A DNA stretch of 64,000 bases, from the NCBI RefSeq assembly GCF_014203605.1, contig NZ_JACHJJ010000009.1, positions 124,001-188,000 of the forward strand. The letters are read 5' to 3'. The notes below the pieces were generated by a model. The model did not search any database, was not told the DNA's origin, and saw only the letters and a program-made list of their open reading frames with translations. Shown here one piece after another: positions 60,747 through 64,000 of the stretch; the first letter of the stretch is position 1; each line of letters opens with the position of its first letter. Made by a program: the position numbers and the translations under genes. This DNA is from Thiemannella venezuelensis (lineage in GTDB: Bacteria > Actinomycetota > Actinomycetes > Streptosporangiales > Streptosporangiaceae).

Positions 60747-61589
60747 ATGCGGGAACTGTCGGGCAAGGTCGCGGTCGTCACCGGAGCGGGCAGCGGCATC
60801 GGCCGGGCGCTCGCCGCACGGCTGGCCGCGGAGGGCATGTCCCTCATGCTCGCCGACGTGGACCCGGGCGGCCTGGCCGAGACCGCCTCCGAGCTGGAGT
60901 CCTCCACCGGCGCGGCGGTCCTCACGCAGATCACCGACGTCTCGGACGCGGCGGCCGTACGGCACCTGGCCGACCGGGCCTTCGGCGAACTCGGCGCGGT
61001 CCACGTCCTCTGCAACAACGCCGGGGTGTTCCAGGGCGGCCAGATGTGGACCCGCGAGCCGGAGGACTTCACCTGGCTGCTCGGCGTGAACCTGTGGGGC
61101 ACGCTCCACGGCATCCAGTCCTTCGTGCCCCGCATGATCGCCCAGGAGGGCGAGGGGCACATCGTGAACACGGTCTCGGTGGCCGGGCTGTTCGCCGCGC
61201 CGCTCGCCGGGGGCTACTCGGTCTCCAAGTACGCCGCCTTCGCCGCCTCCCAGTCCCTGGCCCAGGACCTGCTCATGTCCGGATCCAGGATCCGGGTGAC
61301 GGCGCTCTGCCCCGGCGGGGTGCGTACGGGGATCAACCGGTCGGAGCGGGTCCGGCCGGAGAACCTGCTCGTCGCCGGGCGGACCGAGGACGAGGCGGCC
61401 TCGGTCGGCGTGATCGACGGCCTGGTGGAGCGGGGCATCGACCCCGCCGAGGTGGCCGCGGCCGCGGTGGACGCCATCCGCGAGGAGCGCTTCCTGGTCC
61501 TCACCCACCCCCGCTACGCCGACGGCCTGCGCGCGCAGACCGAAGCCCTGCTCGCGGGCGCGCTGCCCGAACTGCCCGTCTACGAGTGA
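60747..61589 (+). CDS. Short-chain dehydrogenase/reductase
   Basis: 280 residues. Seen: GKVAVVTGAGSGIGRALAAR, HVLCNNAGVFQGGQMWTREP, IVNTVSVAGLFAAPLAGGYS then VSKYAAFAASQSLAQDL (Ser, YxxxK) and VTALCPGGVRTGI. ATG 60747 has GGAGG 5 nt upstream; GTG 60726 and ATG 60732 are in frame but overlap the operator. Regulated together with the divergent SDR. Confidence 0.91.
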   Translation: MRELSGKVAVVTGAGSGIGRALAARLAAEGMSLMLADVDPGGLAETASELESSTGAAVLTQITDVSDAAAVRHLADRAFGELGAVHVLCNNAGVFQGGQMWTREPEDFTWLLGVNLWGTLHGIQSFVPRMIAQEGEGHIVNTVSVAGLFAAPLAGGYSVSKYAAFAASQSLAQDLLMSGSRIRVTALCPGGVRTGINRSERVRPENLLVAGRTEDEAASVGVIDGLVERGIDPAEVAAAAVDAIREERFLVLTHPRYADGLRAQTEALLAGALPELPVYE

Positions 61590-61674
61590 GGCGGGCGGCA
61601 TCCGGCCACGAGCGACTCCCTGAACGGGCGCCGATAGACTGAGACCACCGCTGCGCTTTCCTATGGGGGTCTTG

Positions 61675-63237
61675 GTGTCAGAGTTCGACCCGTTGTTCGA
61701 CACGGTCCTGGTTGTGGACTTCGGCGCGCAGTACGCGCAGCTGATCGCGCGACGGGTGCGCGAATGCCACGTCTACTCCGAGATCGTCCCCTCGACGATG
61801 CCGGTGGCGGAGATGATGGCCAAGAAGCCCAAGGCCATCATCCTGTCCGGCGGCCCCTCGTCGGTCTACGCCGAAGGCGCCCCGGCGGTGCCCGACGGCC
61901 TGTTCGAGACCGGGGTGCCGACCTTCGGCATCTGCTACGGCTTCCAGGCCATGGCCCAGGCGCTCGGCGGCCGGGTGGCCCAGACCGGCGTCGCCGAGTA
62001 CGGCGGCACGCGGCTCGACGTCTCCCAGGAGGGCGTCCTCTTCGCCGGCCTCCCCGCCCGGCAGTCGGTCTGGATGTCCCACGGCGACAGCGTCGCCGCC
62101 GCCCCCGAGGGCTTCGACGTCACCGCCTTCACCGCCGACACCCCGGTCGCCGCCTTCGAGCACCCGGTCAAGGGCCTGTACGGCGTGCAGTTCCACCCCG
62201 AGGTGCTGCACTCCGAGCACGGCCAGGCCGTGCTCAAGCACTTCCTCGACGCCGCGGGCTGCCGGCCCTCCTGGACGATGCTCAACATCGTCGAGGACGC
62301 GGTGGAGGCGGTCCGCGCCCAGATCGGCCCGGAGGGCCGCGCCATCTGCGGCCTGTCCGGCGGCGTGGACTCCGCGGTCGCCGCCGCCATCGTGCAGCGC
62401 GCCATCGGCGACCGCCTGACCTGCGTCTTCGTCGACCACGGCCTGCTGCGCAAGGGCGAGGCCGAGCAGGTCGAGCGCGACTTCGTCGCCGCCACCAGCG
62501 TCAAGCTCCGCGTGGTGGACGCCCAGGAGCGCTTCCTCAAGGCGCTCGACGGCGTCACCGACCCCGAGGAGAAGCGCAAGATCATCGGTCGCGAGTTCAT
62601 CCGGGTCTTCGAGGACGAGCAGCGCGCCATCATCGCCGACGGCCCGGTCGACTTCCTGGTCCAGGGCACCCTCTACCCCGACGTGGTCGAGTCCGGCGGC
62701 GGCACCGGCACCGCCAACATCAAGTCCCACCACAACGTCGGCGGCCTCCCCGACGACCTGCAGTTCCAGCTGGTCGAGCCGCTCCGCGCACTGTTCAAGG
62801 ACGAGGTCCGCCGGGCGGGCGAGGAGCTCGGCCTGCCCGCCGCCATGGTCTGGCGCCAGCCGTTCCCCGGCCCGGGCCTCGGCATCCGCATCGTCGGCGC
62901 GGTCAGCCGCGAGCGCCTGGAGATCCTCCGCGAGGCCGACGCCATCGCCCGCGAGGAGCTCTCCCGGGCCGGCCTCGACCGGGAGATCTGGCAGTGCCCG
63001 GTCGTGCTGCTCGCCGACGTGCGCTCGGTGGGCGTGCAGGGCGACGGCCGCACCTACGGCCACCCGATCGTGCTGCGCCCCGTCTCCAGCGAGGACGCGA
63101 TGACCGCCGACTGGTCGCGCGTGCCGTACGACGTGCTCGCCCGCATCTCCACCCGGATCACCAACGAGGTCCGCGAGGTCAACCGGGTGGTGCTCGACGT
63201 GACGAGCAAGCCGCCGGGCACCATCGAGTGGGAGTAG
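61675..63237 (+). CDS. guaA: GMP synthase (glutamine-hydrolysing)
   Basis: Converts XMP to GMP with ATP and glutamine. 520 residues. N-terminal class I amidotransferase: [50 protein letters not shown] (catalytic Cys), [13 protein letters not shown] (His-x-Glu). Middle ATP pyrophosphatase: [16 protein letters not shown] (PP-loop SGGVDS), [16 protein letters not shown]-terminal dimerisation domain: [16 protein letters not shown] to [14 protein letters not shown] 61675 is preferred (GGGGG upstream); ATG 61663 is in frame. TAGACT at 61635-61640 is a possible -10 box. Shares the pathway with guaB 33 kb away. Confidence 0.96.
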   Translation: MSEFDPLFDTVLVVDFGAQYAQLIARRVRECHVYSEIVPSTMPVAEMMAKKPKAIILSGGPSSVYAEGAPAVPDGLFETGVPTFGICYGFQAMAQALGGRVAQTGVAEYGGTRLDVSQEGVLFAGLPARQSVWMSHGDSVAAAPEGFDVTAFTADTPVAAFEHPVKGLYGVQFHPEVLHSEHGQAVLKHFLDAAGCRPSWTMLNIVEDAVEAVRAQIGPEGRAICGLSGGVDSAVAAAIVQRAIGDRLTCVFVDHGLLRKGEAEQVERDFVAATSVKLRVVDAQERFLKALDGVTDPEEKRKIIGREFIRVFEDEQRAIIADGPVDFLVQGTLYPDVVESGGGTGTANIKSHHNVGGLPDDLQFQLVEPLRALFKDEVRRAGEELGLPAAMVWRQPFPGPGLGIRIVGAVSRERLEILREADAIAREELSRAGLDREIWQCPVVLLADVRSVGVQGDGRTYGHPIVLRPVSSEDAMTADWSRVPYDVLARISTRITNEVREVNRVVLDVTSKPPGTIEWE

Positions 63238-63383
63238 GGGCGGCGGAGGGCGCGGCTCTCCCCGGGCCGCGCCGCTGCCCCCGCGGCGGCGCGCACCACT
63301 GACCCGTCCTCTCTTGGGCCGTATCCAGTACGGAATGGGTGTTAGTCCCGTTTCATGGAGTGGGTCCAGGTAAGTTAGGCCGG

Positions 63384-64000
63384 GTGTCAACGACCGCCGC
63401 ACCCGCCCGGCCCGCACGATCCGCGGGTGCCACCCGCCTGGCCTGGCTGGACGCGCTCCGCGGCGTCGGCGCCGTCGCGGTCCTGCTGGAGCACCTGCTG
63501 CCCTGGTTCATGCCCCAGCTCCGGCCGTACTGGTTCAACCTCGGCATGTACGGCGTCCTGGTGTTCTTCCTGGTCAGCGGGTACATCATCCCCGTCTCGC
63601 TGGAGGGGCGCGGAGACGTGCGGGCATTCTGGATCAGCCGGATCTTCCGGCTGTACCCGATCTACCTGCTGGTCGCCGCCGGGGTCCTGGTGATGGCGCT
63701 CTGGCTGCCGGTCCGCCAGGAGGTGCCGCGTGACCTCGCCTCGGTCTCGGCGCACCTGACGATGCTGCTGGACGTGGTCCACCTGGGCGGCCTGGCCGAC
63801 ACCATGTGGACCCTCTCCTACGAGATGGTCTTCTACCTGCTGGTCACCGCGCTGTTCGTGCGCGGCCTGCACCTGCGCAGCGGGACCCTCGCGGTCGGGG
63901 CCGGCGCGGTGGCGGTCGGGGCCGGGCTGGTGCTCACCGGGCCGCTGCTCACGGGGTTCCAGCCCGCGTACGTGTCGGGCGCCGTGTTCGTCGCGGGCAT
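63384..64000 (+). CDS. Acyltransferase family 3 membrane protein (5' part only)
   Basis: O-acyltransferase of the OafA/YrhL (acyltransferase 3) family, which acetylates cell-surface or natural-product sugars; multi-pass membrane protein. Visible: LAWLDALRGVGAVAVLLEHL (family start RxxDxLRgxAa...H), FNLGMYGVLVFFLVSGYIIP (F-x-x-SG-y), AFWISRIFRLYPIYLLVAAG (R-x-x-R-L-x-P), and DTMWTLSYEMVFYLLVTALF. About 205 codons are in the window and the gene continues past the right edge. GTG 63384 is likely leaderless (TTAGGC 4 nt before it). Confidence 0.9.
   Translation, partial: MSTTAAPARPARSAGATRLAWLDALRGVGAVAVLLEHLLPWFMPQLRPYWFNLGMYGVLVFFLVSGYIIPVSLEGRGDVRAFWISRIFRLYPIYLLVAAGVLVMALWLPVRQEVPRDLASVSAHLTMLLDVVHLGGLADTMWTLSYEMVFYLLVTALFVRGLHLRSGTLAVGAGAVAVGAGLVLTGPLLTGFQPAYVSGAVFVAG

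Overview
The window is high-GC actinobacterial chromosome (roughly 70% G+C or more, strong third-position GC bias, GTG/TTG starts, many leaderless TANNNT promoters). The gene set fits the order Streptosporangiales (Streptosporangium/Nonomuraea/Microbispora-like). Pointers are ShbA/SigD next to groES-groEL1 and guaB-guaB3, the acpS-nnr-alr-tsaE-tsaB-rimI-tsaD run, DUF5319 and class F sortase; the genus is an inference. No rRNA, tRNA or CRISPR array was seen.

Layout. 1-6.6 kb: ABC ATPase (cut by the window edge), pantothenate kinase, Tat-exported PhoX-type phosphatase, a stretch of gene debris (cyclophilin and PHP remnants), an NmrA-type reductase behind a MerR-type promoter, a PHP hydrolase and a secreted Cu/Zn superoxide dismutase. 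6.7-15.7 kb: hemerythrin-like protein behind DevR/DosR-like boxes, then a housekeeping run (holo-ACP synthase, NAD(P)HX repair, alanine racemase, hydrolase, TsaE, lipoprotein plus class F sortase, TsaB, RimI, TsaD). 15.8-22.9 kb: two divergent MarR-controlled loci with visible operators, a DxDGDG-repeat mini-protein, a heptad-repeat coiled-coil protein, a THUMP-like methyltransferase and a Uma2-family protein. 23-31 kb: CIRCE-controlled groES-groEL1, sigma factor ShbA with a tiny RsdA-like ORF, DUF5319, a TrmB/LuxR-type regulator, guaB and guaB3.

31-38 kb: an amino-sugar catabolic cluster (SIS isomerase/deaminase, NagA deacetylase, PfkB kinase, class II aldolase) divergent from a DeoR regulator and followed by glpD. 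Together the four enzymes would take GalNAc-6-P or GlcNAc-6-P to triose phosphates. 38-41 kb: a secreted M36 metalloprotease.

41.3-46.6 kb is the most interesting part: a compact RiPP cluster of the ATP-grasp (graspetide/microviridin-like) type. In transcription order it holds a C39-peptidase ABC exporter, three small precursor genes, an MvdD-like ATP-grasp ligase and a maturation-associated protein. The precursors share a GDELDESALHGISGG double-glycine leader and a core motif T-x-[VI]-[DN]-P-P-G-x-C-x(2,3)-D. Two precursor leaders are identical over 86 bp, so the family duplicated recently. A hairpin separates the precursors from the ligase.

46.7-64 kb: beta-propeller lipoprotein, aldehyde dehydrogenase plus GMC oxidoreductase with a CxxCxxCxxxC motif, a RelE/YefM-type toxin-antitoxin pair, a 5 x 21-bp tandem array ending in an inverted copy, an MFS/hydrolase operon divergent from a LacI regulator, and two DNA-alkylation-repair genes, one frameshifted. 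Decayed pieces of an IscB-type IS200/IS605 element follow (an omega-RNA-like segment and an iscB 3' fragment), then a VapBC pair, two divergent short-chain dehydrogenases, guaA, and the start of an acyltransferase cut by the window end.
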